Source: Alphaproteobacteria bacterium
Lineage (GTDB): Bacteria; Pseudomonadota; Alphaproteobacteria; UBA828
NCBI GenBank assembly: GCA_030604165.1
Contig: JAUVWK010000164.1
Span: 1-6,432, forward strand
Length of the DNA: 6,432 nt
Direction: 5' to 3'
Shown: positions 1 to 5,957 of the stretch, piece by piece
Position numbering within the stretch: position 1 is the stretch's first letter
Layout of the letters: every line of letters begins with the position of its first letter
Position numbers and translations under genes: made by a program
The notes under the pieces: generated by a model
What the model was told of the DNA's origin: nothing
Databases searched by the model: none
Seen by the model: only the letters and a program-made list of their open reading frames with translations

Positions 1-1
1 G

Positions 2-247
2 CCCGACTTCACGCCCTATATCGAGGCGTTTTGCGTCCAGGGCGATATGGTCTGCGATATGGGCCGCATCCGCGGCACCATCGCCAAGGATTTCTTCGAC
101 CTACCGGCGACCGGCAAGAAATTCGATTGCCAATTCTTCCAGGCCTGCTTCATCGAGAACGGCAAGATCAAATATGTGCGCGACCACTGGAACGCGGCCG
201 ACCTCTATAACCAGGTGGGCTGGGATCTGACCAAATTGAAGCGCTAG
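2..247 (+). CDS. SnoaL-like (NTF2-fold) protein, 3' end only
   Basis: The reading frame is open from the window edge to a TAG stop at 245-247, giving the last 81 residues; the true start lies upstream. The tail has the layout of SnoaL-like/ester-cyclase proteins: an 'LPATGKKF' turn, then a strand ending 'FIENGKIKYVRDHWN', matching the family pattern 'G-x-P-x-T-G-(K/R)-x ... I-x-x-G-K-I-x-x-x-x-x-x-x-D'. The family adopts the small cone-shaped NTF2 fold. It includes polyketide cyclases, limonene-epoxide-hydrolase relatives and many small-molecule enzymes of unknown substrate, so the reaction cannot be assigned. The first ATG inside the window (47) lies within the conserved region and is not the start. 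The next gene on the same strand begins 42 nt downstream, and the stop codon lies inside a strong dyad. Family call is fairly sure, function unknown. Confidence 0.7.
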   Translation, partial: PDFTPYIEAFCVQGDMVCDMGRIRGTIAKDFFDLPATGKKFDCQFFQACFIENGKIKYVRDHWNAADLYNQVGWDLTKLKR

Positions 248-265
248 TGGATTCTATCCACTAGC
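243..265. repeat. 23-nt perfect dyad between the SnoaL-like and ATC-hydrolase-like genes
   Basis: Arms GCTAGTGGAT (243-252) and ATCCACTAGC (256-265) are exact reverse complements separated by TCT. The left arm includes the stop codon of the upstream gene. No U-tract follows (the next bases are CTGGCCGGCC), so it does not look like an intrinsic terminator. It could be an mRNA hairpin that protects or segments the transcript, or an operator for a dimeric regulator. It sits 10 nt before the Shine-Dalgarno sequence of the next gene. Confidence 0.75.
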
Positions 266-289
266 CTGGCCGGCCGAGGAGCAAGCACC

Positions 290-1126
290 ATGGCAACGCA
301 AGACAAGATCCTCAGCAACTGGATCTTCAAGGAGCTCGAGCAGATCGGCACGCCGCCGGCCGAGCACATCTTTGTCTGGTCCCAGGGGCTCGCCCTGCAC
401 AATCAAAATTTGCGAGACGGCCTGAAAACGCAGGGCGTGAGCGGCGCGACCCAACGCAGGATCCTCGCCGACCTCTGGAAGATCTTTCATGACGCGGGCC
501 TCGACAAGCTCAACGCGGTGCTCGGCGTCAGCGCCGAGCCAGACGTGGAGGCGATCGACGAGCTGCTGGGCGGCATCCTGTCGGACCAGGCGCATCCGGC
601 GATCCTCGCCATGGGCGCCGACGTCGACGAGGCGCTTTACCACTGGGTGCGGGCCTTCGCGCTTTACGATTATGCCAATTTCACCAGCCTGGAGCGCCAT
701 ATCGGCGCCAAGGACGCGCTGGCCATCTTCATGGCCATGTGGGAGGCGTTCGCCCTGGGCGCGCTGGATCATGTCAAGCAGGCGGTCGGCATCGCTGGGC
801 CCGACGACGTCACCATGGCGAAACTCGGCCAGCTCTCCAAGAGCTATTGGGAATCGATCGGCATCTCCTATCACCCGACCATCGACACCGAGGCTGTCCA
901 CGAGGCCGAGCTGGGCGATTGCGCCTATTGGTGCAACATGCGCGAGATGCTCGGTGAGGAGAGCGCCCGAACCATGACCCTGCAGACCCAGGCGCATGTC
1001 TCCATCAACTATTACGACGCGGTGCTCAAGGCTCTCGGTGTGTTCGACCGTTACCGCTTCCGCATGACCAGCTTCGCCTGTTGCGGCGACGACAAGTGCG
1101 TCGTGCGCTTCGAACGGCGCGATTGA
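290..1126 (+). CDS. ATC-hydrolase-like protein (L-2-amino-thiazoline-4-carboxylate hydrolase family), tentative
   Basis: This is a 278-residue soluble protein with no signal peptide or membrane segment. The ATG at 290 is preceded by GAGGAG (276-281) at 8-nt spacing. The C-terminal half carries a Cys-rich pattern: 'GDCAYWCNM' (C211, C215), a helix with 'INYYDAVLKALG', then 'FACCGDDKCVVRFERRD' (C264, C265, C270). The ending 'G-D-x-x-C-x-x-x-F-x-R', with an upstream Cys, resembles ATC hydrolases, which open the thiazoline ring in a cysteine-forming pathway, and also V4R-type ligand-binding domains. The N-terminal 200 residues look all-helical and are longer than I expect for ATC hydrolases. Residues 28-80 and 117-168 align weakly with each other. 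The gene lies between a SnoaL-like gene and a MetE-like gene on the same strand, so an enzyme role in a small-molecule pathway is inferred. The coding call is firm, the family call moderate, the substrate unknown. Confidence 0.5.
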   Translation: MATQDKILSNWIFKELEQIGTPPAEHIFVWSQGLALHNQNLRDGLKTQGVSGATQRRILADLWKIFHDAGLDKLNAVLGVSAEPDVEAIDELLGGILSDQAHPAILAMGADVDEALYHWVRAFALYDYANFTSLERHIGAKDALAIFMAMWEAFALGALDHVKQAVGIAGPDDVTMAKLGQLSKSYWESIGISYHPTIDTEAVHEAELGDCAYWCNMREMLGEESARTMTLQTQAHVSINYYDAVLKALGVFDRYRFRMTSFACCGDDKCVVRFERRD

Positions 1127-1157
1127 TTCAGGTCAAGGCGGCGGGCCCCGGGCCTGT

Positions 1158-1186
1158 CGAGGCTGGTAACTTCGTCGCCAACCTCG
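1158..1186 (+). other. Imperfect hairpin just before the MetE-like gene
   Basis: CGAGG-C-TGG (1158-1166) pairs with CCA-A-CCTCG (1178-1186) with a single C/A mismatch, leaving an 11-nt loop. It lies in the 75-nt gap between the two genes and ends 3 nt before the GGGAG ribosome-binding site (1190-1194) of the MetE-like gene. It might influence translation, but in GC-rich DNA such a stem can arise by chance. The rest of the gap holds a short GC palindrome near 1144-1153 and no recognisable promoter. Confidence 0.2.
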
Positions 1187-1201
1187 GCTGGGAGACCGCC
1201 C

Positions 1202-2368
1202 ATGTTCACCGTATCCAAGGACCGACCGCTCACCACCACGATCACCGGTTCGCTGCCGCGGCCCGAGTGGTTCACCGCCGACCTCGAGGGCAGGGCCTTT
1301 TCCATCGCGCTGGGCGACCGGGTGTACCGGGAGCAATATGCCGACGCCGTGGCGGTGTCGCTGAGCGATCAGGCGCGGGCTGGGCTCGATGTCTTGAGCG
1401 ACGGCGATATGCGCTTCGACCTGGATGTCGGCGGGCGCTCCTGGCATGGCTATTTGTTCGACCGCATGGGCGGCATGAGCCCGGCCGAATCGCGTCCGCA
1501 GCCGTTGTTCCCCTCGCCGCGGGAGGAAACCCCGGGCGACATCCTGCACGAGGTGAGCGAAACGCGGCTGCCGCCCCGGCTTGTCGCGCCGCCGACCCGG
1601 GGTCATCTGGAATACGCCGATATCTGGAAAGCGGCCCAGCGGCACACGAGCAAGCCGGTGAAGCTCGGCAGTTGCTCGGCGCAATTGGTCGAGATTCTCT
1701 TGAACCACGAATATTACAGCGACCGGCGCGAGGCCGTGATGGCGCTCTCGGAGGCGCTCAACGAGGAATTTCACGAGCTCGCCGACGCGGGCTGCCCGGT
1801 GATCCAGCTCGAGGAGCCTTGTTTGCATTTCAACCCCAACGGCGAGCTGGGCCTGCCGCTCGAGGCCTATGTCGAGGCGCTGAACCGCGAGGTCGCCGGG
1901 CTGCGCGCCAAGACCGAGGTCTGGTGCCACACCTGCTGGGGCAATCCGTTCGCCCAGAAGATCGAATCCGGTTACCGCTATGGCCCCGTGCTCGAACATA
2001 TGAACCAGCTCGACGTTGATGTCCTGACCTTCGAGACGGCGGCCAACGGCGGCGAGGAATTGGCCGAAATCGCCGCCGCCATCGACAAGGACAAGAAGAT
2101 CTGCATCGGCGTGATCCAGCACCGCATGCTGCAGGTGGAACGGCCCGACGACGTCGCCGCCTTGATCCGCAAGGCGCTCGAGCATATCGAGCCGGAGCGG
2201 TTGATCCTCAGCACCGATTGCGGCTTCGGCCGCCAGGGCATGAGCCGGGTGCACGCTTTCTACAAGATGGTGGCGCTGGTCTGGGGCGCCAACATCGTGC
2301 GCCAGGAGCTCGGTCTCGAGGAAGCGCCGATTCCGGCGGCCGATAAGCGCTATTCGTTCTTGCTGTAG
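1202..2368 (+). CDS. Stand-alone MetE C-terminal-type (cobalamin-independent) methyltransferase-like protein
   Basis: The 388-residue protein matches only the catalytic half of MetE (full MetE is about 750 residues), as in COG0620 'core-MetE' proteins. The ATG at 1202 has GGGAG (1190-1194) at 7 nt. Visible motifs are 'TTTITGSLPRP' at the N-terminus (residues 11-21), 'IQLEEP' (201-206; 'IQIDEP' in MetE), 'CHTCWGN' (242-248), 'LTFETAANGG' (275-284) and 'STDCGFGRQG' (337-346). The zinc ligands corresponding to E. coli H641/C643/E665/C726 are H243, C245, E278 and C340, all present, so a zinc-activated thiol methyl transfer is plausible. Between C245 and E278 there are about 11 more residues than in E. 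coli MetE, as in the shorter COG0620 branch. Without the N-terminal half, the folate-binding role is doubtful. The methyl donor and acceptor (homocysteine or another thiol) are not readable from sequence. Its 3' end overlaps the convergent permease gene by 19 bp. Confidence 0.85.
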   Translation: MFTVSKDRPLTTTITGSLPRPEWFTADLEGRAFSIALGDRVYREQYADAVAVSLSDQARAGLDVLSDGDMRFDLDVGGRSWHGYLFDRMGGMSPAESRPQPLFPSPREETPGDILHEVSETRLPPRLVAPPTRGHLEYADIWKAAQRHTSKPVKLGSCSAQLVEILLNHEYYSDRREAVMALSEALNEEFHELADAGCPVIQLEEPCLHFNPNGELGLPLEAYVEALNREVAGLRAKTEVWCHTCWGNPFAQKIESGYRYGPVLEHMNQLDVDVLTFETAANGGEELAEIAAAIDKDKKICIGVIQHRMLQVERPDDVAALIRKALEHIEPERLILSTDCGFGRQGMSRVHAFYKMVALVWGANIVRQELGLEEAPIPAADKRYSFLL

Positions 2369-3276
2369 CCGGTTCGGCGGTCAAGGCGCGGGCCGGCAAT
2401 CACCAGGAAGAGCCCGGCAAGCATGAGCACCAGCGCGCCCCAAATCCAGGCGCTGGGCCGGTCGCCGAAAATTACGACGCCCCAAAGCACGCCCGACAGC
2501 GTCACGATATAGTTGAAGGTGGAGAAGAACACTGGGCCCGCGCGGCGAATGATCTCGAAAAACAGCACCCAATAGAGGGCGTTGATGGCGGTGACGCCGA
2601 GCAGCGCCCAATCGCCGTCGTCCATGGCGCCGGCGAAGAACCACCAGCTGCCCGTGGCCGCCATCAACGGCAGCAGGAAGAGCGCCGAGGCCAGCAGCAA
2701 CGCCGCCGCCATCGGCGCGGACGGTGTCTCGGGCGGGCGGAACAAGACCGCGGCGATGCTGCTGAAGGCATAGAGCAGCGGCGCGCTGAAGCCGAGCAGC
2801 AGCCACCACACCATGTCGGGCGCGGGCAGGCTTGCCCCTGGCACCAGGATCAGCAGCACCCCCGCCAGGCCGACCAGGATGCCGCCGACCTTCAAGAAAT
2901 GCGGCCGGTCGAGGCGCGCCGCGATCGCGAAGAGATAGGTCAGCATCGGCACCAGCACTTGGCCCATGGCGAGCACCCCGGCGGGAAGCTTGGGCGCGAC
3001 GAAGCTGAGCACGGTGAAGGGCAGCGCGAGCGCGGGCACGCTGATGACAAAGTATCTGCGGATATCTCGTCCGCTCAGGCCGGGCCGCGTGACGGCCGCG
3101 AGCGAAACAGCCAGCAGCACGAGGCCGGCGCCGAGGCATTGCCAGAAGACATAGGCGACCGGCGGAATGCCGGCCGAGACCGCTATCTTGTTGCAGGTAA
3201 AAGTCAGGCCATAAATCAGACCGGCGCCGAACAGCAGCAGCGTCGACAACGGGTCGACCGCGCGCGCGGCGCCCAA
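2350..3276 (-). CDS. EamA-family (drug/metabolite transporter superfamily) inner-membrane permease
   Basis: This 308-residue protein is very hydrophobic, with about ten predicted membrane segments arranged as two EamA repeats (roughly residues 11-145 and 155-295). The first repeat opens with 'LLLFGAGLIYGLTFTCNKIAV'. The second ends with the typical 'GPVFFSTFNYIV...LWGVVIFGDRPS...ALVLMLAGLFLV' pattern (247-292). Length is normal for ten-TM members, which move small metabolites such as amino acids, nucleosides or sugar-type compounds in or out; direction and substrate are not readable. The start appears to be TTG (3276-3274), with GAGG 8 nt upstream. No in-frame ATG lies near the first membrane helix, and the frame stays open upstream into the lactonase gene, so a slightly longer form is possible. 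It starts 16 nt after the lactonase stop, which argues for co-transcription and for transport of a related substrate or product. Confidence 0.85.
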   Translation of the reverse strand: MGAARAVDPLSTLLLFGAGLIYGLTFTCNKIAVSAGIPPVAYVFWQCLGAGLVLLAVSLAAVTRPGLSGRDIRRYFVISVPALALPFTVLSFVAPKLPAGVLAMGQVLVPMLTYLFAIAARLDRPHFLKVGGILVGLAGVLLILVPGASLPAPDMVWWLLLGFSAPLLYAFSSIAAVLFRPPETPSAPMAAALLLASALFLLPLMAATGSWWFFAGAMDDGDWALLGVTAINALYWVLFFEIIRRAGPVFFSTFNYIVTLSGVLWGVVIFGDRPSAWIWGALVLMLAGLFLVIAGPRLDRRTGYSKNE

Positions 3277-3292
3277 TGCGCGCGCCTCGGTA

Positions 3293-4168
3293 TTATCCCG
3301 CGAAGCGCGGCTCCGGCAGGCCTTGCGCGCCGCTGCCCGTGATGGCGAAGATGCCGCCGGCCTGGGGCTGCTTGGTCAATTCCTCTTCGCTCAAGAGCAC
3401 CCGGGCGCAGGTCAAATAGATGATGTCCAGATCGTCGCCGCCGAACATGGGGCAGGTCGGGCGCTGCACCGGCAGCTCGATGGTGCGCTCGAGCGTGCCG
3501 TCCGGCGCCCAGCGCGCCAGGCACCAGCCGTCCCACATGGCGTTCCACAGATAGCCCTCCGTATCGACCACCGCGCCGTCGGGGCTGCCCTGCATCTCCT
3601 TGGTCGATGCGAACACCCGCCGGTTGTCGACCGCGCCGCTCGCCACCTCCAGGTCATAGGCCCAGATCGTGTCGATGCCGAGGTCGGCGTAGTACATGGT
3701 GCGCCCGTCCGGGCTGAAGGCCAGGGCGTTGGAGCAGATGATGTTCGATGCCATCTTGTGACAGCTGAGGTCCGGGTCGAGCCGGTAAAGCCCGCCGAGC
3801 GGCTCGCGCATGACATCGTCCATGCTGCCGGCCCAGAAGCGCCCCTGGCGGTCGCAGCGGCCGTCATTGAGCCGGCTTTGCGGCGTCTCCGCCTCGATCT
3901 CGTGGATGGTTTCGATCGCGCCGCTGTCGAGATCGACGAAGCGAAGGCCGCCATAGAAGGCCACCACGAGCCCGCCTTGCTGGCGCAGCGCCAACGAGCC
4001 GATCTCTTCGTCGAAGGTCCAGGTCTTGCTAGCGCCCGAACCCGGGTGAAAGCGGCTGATGGTCTTGCCCTTGATATCGACCCAATACAGCGCTTTCTCG
4101 ACCGGGCACCAGACCGGGCCTTCGCCCAGGATGTTCTTGCAGTCAACGACACATTGGATGTCAGTCAT
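3293..4168 (-). CDS. SMP-30/gluconolactonase-family lactonase (sugar lactone hydrolase)
   Basis: This 291-residue cytoplasmic six-bladed beta-propeller enzyme hydrolyses a sugar-derived lactone to the open-chain aldonate. The metal-site residues of the family are all visible: E16 in 'GEGPVW', N101 in 'RLNDGRCD', N147 in 'SNALAFSPDG' and D197 in 'GSPDGAVVD'. 'CDRQGRFWAGSMD' and the closing 'PTCPMFGGDDLDIIYLTCA' are also typical. Length is normal. The ATG (4168-4166) has GAGG at 4177-4174, 5 nt upstream. Family members act on glucono-, arabino-, rhamnono- or 6-deoxy-6-sulfoglucono-lactone, and sequence alone does not separate these here. It is the first gene of a leftward pair with the EamA permease and is divergent from the Fe-type dehydrogenase and IlvD/Edd dehydratase genes. 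That context supports a role in sugar-acid catabolism. A candidate promoter lies about 45-75 nt upstream. Confidence 0.88.
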   Translation of the reverse strand: MTDIQCVVDCKNILGEGPVWCPVEKALYWVDIKGKTISRFHPGSGASKTWTFDEEIGSLALRQQGGLVVAFYGGLRFVDLDSGAIETIHEIEAETPQSRLNDGRCDRQGRFWAGSMDDVMREPLGGLYRLDPDLSCHKMASNIICSNALAFSPDGRTMYYADLGIDTIWAYDLEVASGAVDNRRVFASTKEMQGSPDGAVVDTEGYLWNAMWDGWCLARWAPDGTLERTIELPVQRPTCPMFGGDDLDIIYLTCARVLLSEEELTKQPQAGGIFAITGSGAQGLPEPRFAG

Positions 4169-4188
4169 GAATGCCTCGAATTATGGGC

Positions 4189-4217
4189 TTGTGGATTTGC
4201 TCCGCGAGCGAAATCAT
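4189..4217 (+). promoter_or_regulatory. Weak candidate promoter for the dehydrogenase operon
   Basis: TTGTGG (4189-4194) and AATCAT (4212-4217) are separated by 17 nt and face the dehydrogenase gene. The -35 matches only three of six bases and the -10 four of six. Its -10 overlaps the -10 of the opposite promoter candidate in the same AT-rich patch, which would let one regulator control both directions. No clear operator dyad was found, only a poor one with ATTG/CAAT ends at 4216-4242. Confidence 0.2.
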
Positions 4218-4241
4218 TGCGACAAGAGGCCTGGGCGTCAA
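4213..4241 (-). promoter_or_regulatory. Candidate sigma-70-type promoter for the lactonase-permease pair
   Basis: Read on the minus strand, TTGACG (4241-4236, five of six matches to TTGACA) is followed 17 nt later by AATGAT (4218-4213, four of six to TATAAT). A start near 4206 would give a leader of about 38 nt before the lactonase ATG. Spacing and position fit well in a 104-nt divergent intergenic region, but the -10 is imperfect and there is no experimental support. Confidence 0.4.
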
Positions 4242-4260
4242 TTCGATCCGTAGCCTGGAC

Positions 4261-4265
4261 AGGAG
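4261..4265 (+). promoter_or_regulatory. Ribosome-binding site fixing the dehydrogenase start at 4273
   Basis: AGGAG lies 7 nt before the ATG at 4273. The alternative in-frame ATG at 4171 lacks a comparable site. It would add 34 residues that do not resemble the family N-terminus and would consume the divergent promoter region. Confidence 0.7.
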
Positions 4266-4272
4266 CAGGGCG

Positions 4273-5406
4273 ATGACTCTGATCAATTACCTGACAGCGA
4301 TACAATTCGACGACGGCGCGATCCGCGAATTGCCGAACGAGTTGGCGGCGCTCGGCGTGCAGCGGCCGCTCTTGGTGAGCGACGCGGGCGTGGTCGCGGC
4401 CGGGCTGGTCGAGACCGTGCGGGCAACGCTGCCTGACGCCATGCCGCTGGCGCTTTACGATAAGACCCCGAGCAATCCGACGGAGAAAGCGGTCGGGGAT
4501 GCTCTGGCGCAGTATCGCGGCGCTGGTTGCGACGGGCTGGTGGCCGTCGGCGGCGGCTCGCCCATCGATCTTGCCAAGGCCGTCGCGCTGCTCGCCAGCC
4601 ACGACGGCCCGCTCGAGCAATATGCCGCGATCCTGGGCGGGATTCCGAAGATCACCGCGGCAGTCGCGCCGCTGATCGCCGTGCCCACCACGGCGGGAAC
4701 CGGCAGCGAGGTCGGCCGCGCCGCGCTGATCACGCTCGATGACGGCCGCAAGCTCGGCTTTATCAGCCCCCATATGATCCCCAACCGCGCCATCTGCGAC
4801 CCGGCGCTGACCGTGGGCATGCCGCCGCAATTGACCGCGGCGAGCGGCATGGACGCGCTCACCCATTGTTTCGAGACCTATCTGTCGCCGCGCGTCAATC
4901 CGCCGGCCGATGCCATCGCCCTCGACGGCGCCGCCCGGGCGCTGCGCCATATCGAGCGCGCCTACGCCGACGGCGCCGACAAGGCGGCGCGCTGGCAGAT
5001 GATGATGGCCTCGCTCGAGGGCGGCCTGACGTTTCAAAAAGGGCTCGGCGCCGTGCACAGCATGTCGCATCCCTTGGGCGGTCTCGCTGAGCCCGTGCTC
5101 CACCATGGCACGCTGAACGCCGTGATCCTGCCCGCGGTGCTGCGCTTCAACGAGGGCCATGTCGGCGACAAGTACGACTGTTTGCGCGCCGCCTTGGAGC
5201 TGCAGCCCCACGCCGATCTGGCCGAGGCGATCGAGGCGTTGAACGCGCGCCTCGGCTTGCCCGCCGGTTTGCGCGAGATGGGCGTCGGCGAGGCTGTCAT
5301 CCCGCGCATGGTCGCGGGCGCCACCGCCGACCACAGCACCGCCACCAATCCGCGCCCGGTGGACGCAGCGGGCTTCGAGCATTTGTTCGCGGCGGCGATG
5401 GGATGA
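4273..5406 (+). CDS. Iron-containing (type III) alcohol dehydrogenase
   Basis: This is a 377-residue NAD(P)-dependent oxidoreductase of the Fe-ADH family, which interconverts alcohols and aldehydes or ketones in the cytoplasm. The N-terminal nucleotide-binding domain shows 'AVGGGSPIDLAKAVA' (91-105) and 'AVPTTAGTGSEV' (136-147). The metal-binding domain shows 'SGMDALTHCFE' (191-201) and 'HSMSHPLGGLAEPVLHHGTLNAVILP' elements. The metal ligands by analogy with FucO are D194, H198, H262 and H278, with H266 as the second conserved His; all are intact. Length is normal for the family. It could be a sugar-derived aldehyde or lactaldehyde-type reductase, 4-hydroxybutyrate-type dehydrogenase or maleylacetate-reductase relative; sequence does not decide. 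It heads a rightward set with the GNAT gene 40 nt downstream and an IlvD/Edd dehydratase, divergent from a lactonase. This suggests it oxidises or reduces a sugar-acid intermediate. Confidence 0.88.
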   Translation: MTLINYLTAIQFDDGAIRELPNELAALGVQRPLLVSDAGVVAAGLVETVRATLPDAMPLALYDKTPSNPTEKAVGDALAQYRGAGCDGLVAVGGGSPIDLAKAVALLASHDGPLEQYAAILGGIPKITAAVAPLIAVPTTAGTGSEVGRAALITLDDGRKLGFISPHMIPNRAICDPALTVGMPPQLTAASGMDALTHCFETYLSPRVNPPADAIALDGAARALRHIERAYADGADKAARWQMMMASLEGGLTFQKGLGAVHSMSHPLGGLAEPVLHHGTLNAVILPAVLRFNEGHVGDKYDCLRAALELQPHADLAEAIEALNARLGLPAGLREMGVGEAVIPRMVAGATADHSTATNPRPVDAAGFEHLFAAAMG

Positions 5407-5446
5407 GCGGCCGCCGGCCGATCCCTCTTGGCGCGGCGCGGCGCAC

Positions 5447-5911
5447 ATGAACGCTCCGATCCGGCGCGCGCGCGCGGATGAAGCGGCGGCGCTGAGCGAT
5501 CTCGCCTTCCGCGCCAAGGCGCATTGGGGCTACGACGAGGCGTTCATGGCGGCCTGCCGCGCCGAGCTGACCGTGACGCCCGCACAGATCGCGGCGTCGA
5601 TGACATTTGTTTATCAGGGCAACGCCGCTCCGCGCGGATATTATCGGCTGGAAGTCGCCGGCGCGGTCGCCGACGCGGCGCAGCTCTTTGTCGATCCGCC
5701 GGCGATCGGCCAAGGCATCGGCAAGGCCCTTTGGCGGCACCTGGTGGCCGAAGCGCGCGGCCGGGGCGCCGCGAAGGTCGTCGTGGCAAGCGATCCCAAC
5801 GCCGCAGGGTTTTATCGCGCCATGGGGGCCCGGCCCATCGGCACCGTGCCGTCGGGCAGCATCGCGGGCCGAATGCTGCCCTTGTTGGAACTGCGCTTGA
5901 GCGCTGGCTAG
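5447..5911 (+). CDS. GNAT-family N-acetyltransferase
   Basis: This 154-residue single-domain protein should transfer an acetyl group from acetyl-CoA to an amine; the acceptor is unknown. It begins with the usual 'IRRARADEAAALSDL' strand-helix and carries the 'KAHWGYDEAFM' segment common in one GNAT subgroup (24-34). The acetyl-CoA loop (motif A) is 'LFVDPPAIGQGIGKAL' (80-95), giving G-x-G-x-G around 88-92 although the usual first R/Q is not in place. Motif B is 'DPNAAGFYRAMGARPIG' (116-132). The ATG at 5447 is the only sensible start in frame, but no Shine-Dalgarno sequence stands out in the GC-rich 40 nt after the dehydrogenase stop. It may depend on translational coupling or be weakly expressed. 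It lies between two catabolic genes on the same strand, and whether it belongs to their pathway is unclear. Confidence 0.82.
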   Translation: MNAPIRRARADEAAALSDLAFRAKAHWGYDEAFMAACRAELTVTPAQIAASMTFVYQGNAAPRGYYRLEVAGAVADAAQLFVDPPAIGQGIGKALWRHLVAEARGRGAAKVVVASDPNAAGFYRAMGARPIGTVPSGSIAGRMLPLLELRLSAG

Positions 5912-5917
5912 GCCAAC

Positions 5918-5938
5918 GCGACGCGCACCCTGCGTCGC
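5918..5938 (+). repeat. Small hairpin in front of the dehydratase gene
   Basis: GCGACGC (5918-5924) and GCGTCGC (5932-5938) are perfect inverted repeats with a 7-nt loop, extendable by a G-U pair. The structure sits between the acetyltransferase stop and the strong ribosome-binding site of the dehydratase, 6 nt before the latter. No U-tract follows, so it is not a convincing terminator. It could be an intercistronic processing or attenuating stem. Confidence 0.4.
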
Positions 5939-5944
5939 CACGAA

Positions 5945-5951
5945 TAAGGAG
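5945..5951 (+). promoter_or_regulatory. Strong Shine-Dalgarno sequence fixing a GTG start
   Basis: TAAGGAG ends 6 nt before the GTG at 5958 and is the best ribosome-binding match in the window. It supports the GTG start of the dehydratase over the internal ATG at 6050, which lies inside the conserved N-terminal region. Confidence 0.75.
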
Positions 5952-5957
5952 CGGACC

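Noticed and set aside
243..265. Dyad considered as an intrinsic terminator
   Set aside because: No run of T follows on either strand; kept only as a hairpin or operator candidate.
1133..2254. Open frame of 373 codons on the minus strand opposite the MetE-like gene
   Set aside because: No recognisable motif and low-complexity composition, while the plus strand shows the full zinc site; an antisense shadow.
4171..4272. Upstream in-frame ATG extending the Fe-ADH by 34 residues
   Set aside because: The extension does not match the family N-terminus, lacks a good ribosome-binding site and would overlap the promoter region; AGGAG at 4261 supports the start at 4273.
3323..4276. Open frame of 317 codons on the plus strand opposite the lactonase gene
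   Set aside because: It would cross the divergent promoter region, has no family resemblance, and the opposite strand carries all SMP-30 metal ligands.
5462..5475. CG-alternating run near the start of the GNAT gene
   Set aside because: Encodes ordinary Arg/Ala codons in a GC-rich genome; too short to claim a structural element.
4165..5517. Long open frame on the minus strand (about 450 codons) opposite the Fe-ADH gene
   Set aside because: Its predicted protein is Arg/His/Gly-rich with no family motif, and it lies opposite a gene with intact catalytic motifs; it is a high-GC antisense shadow.
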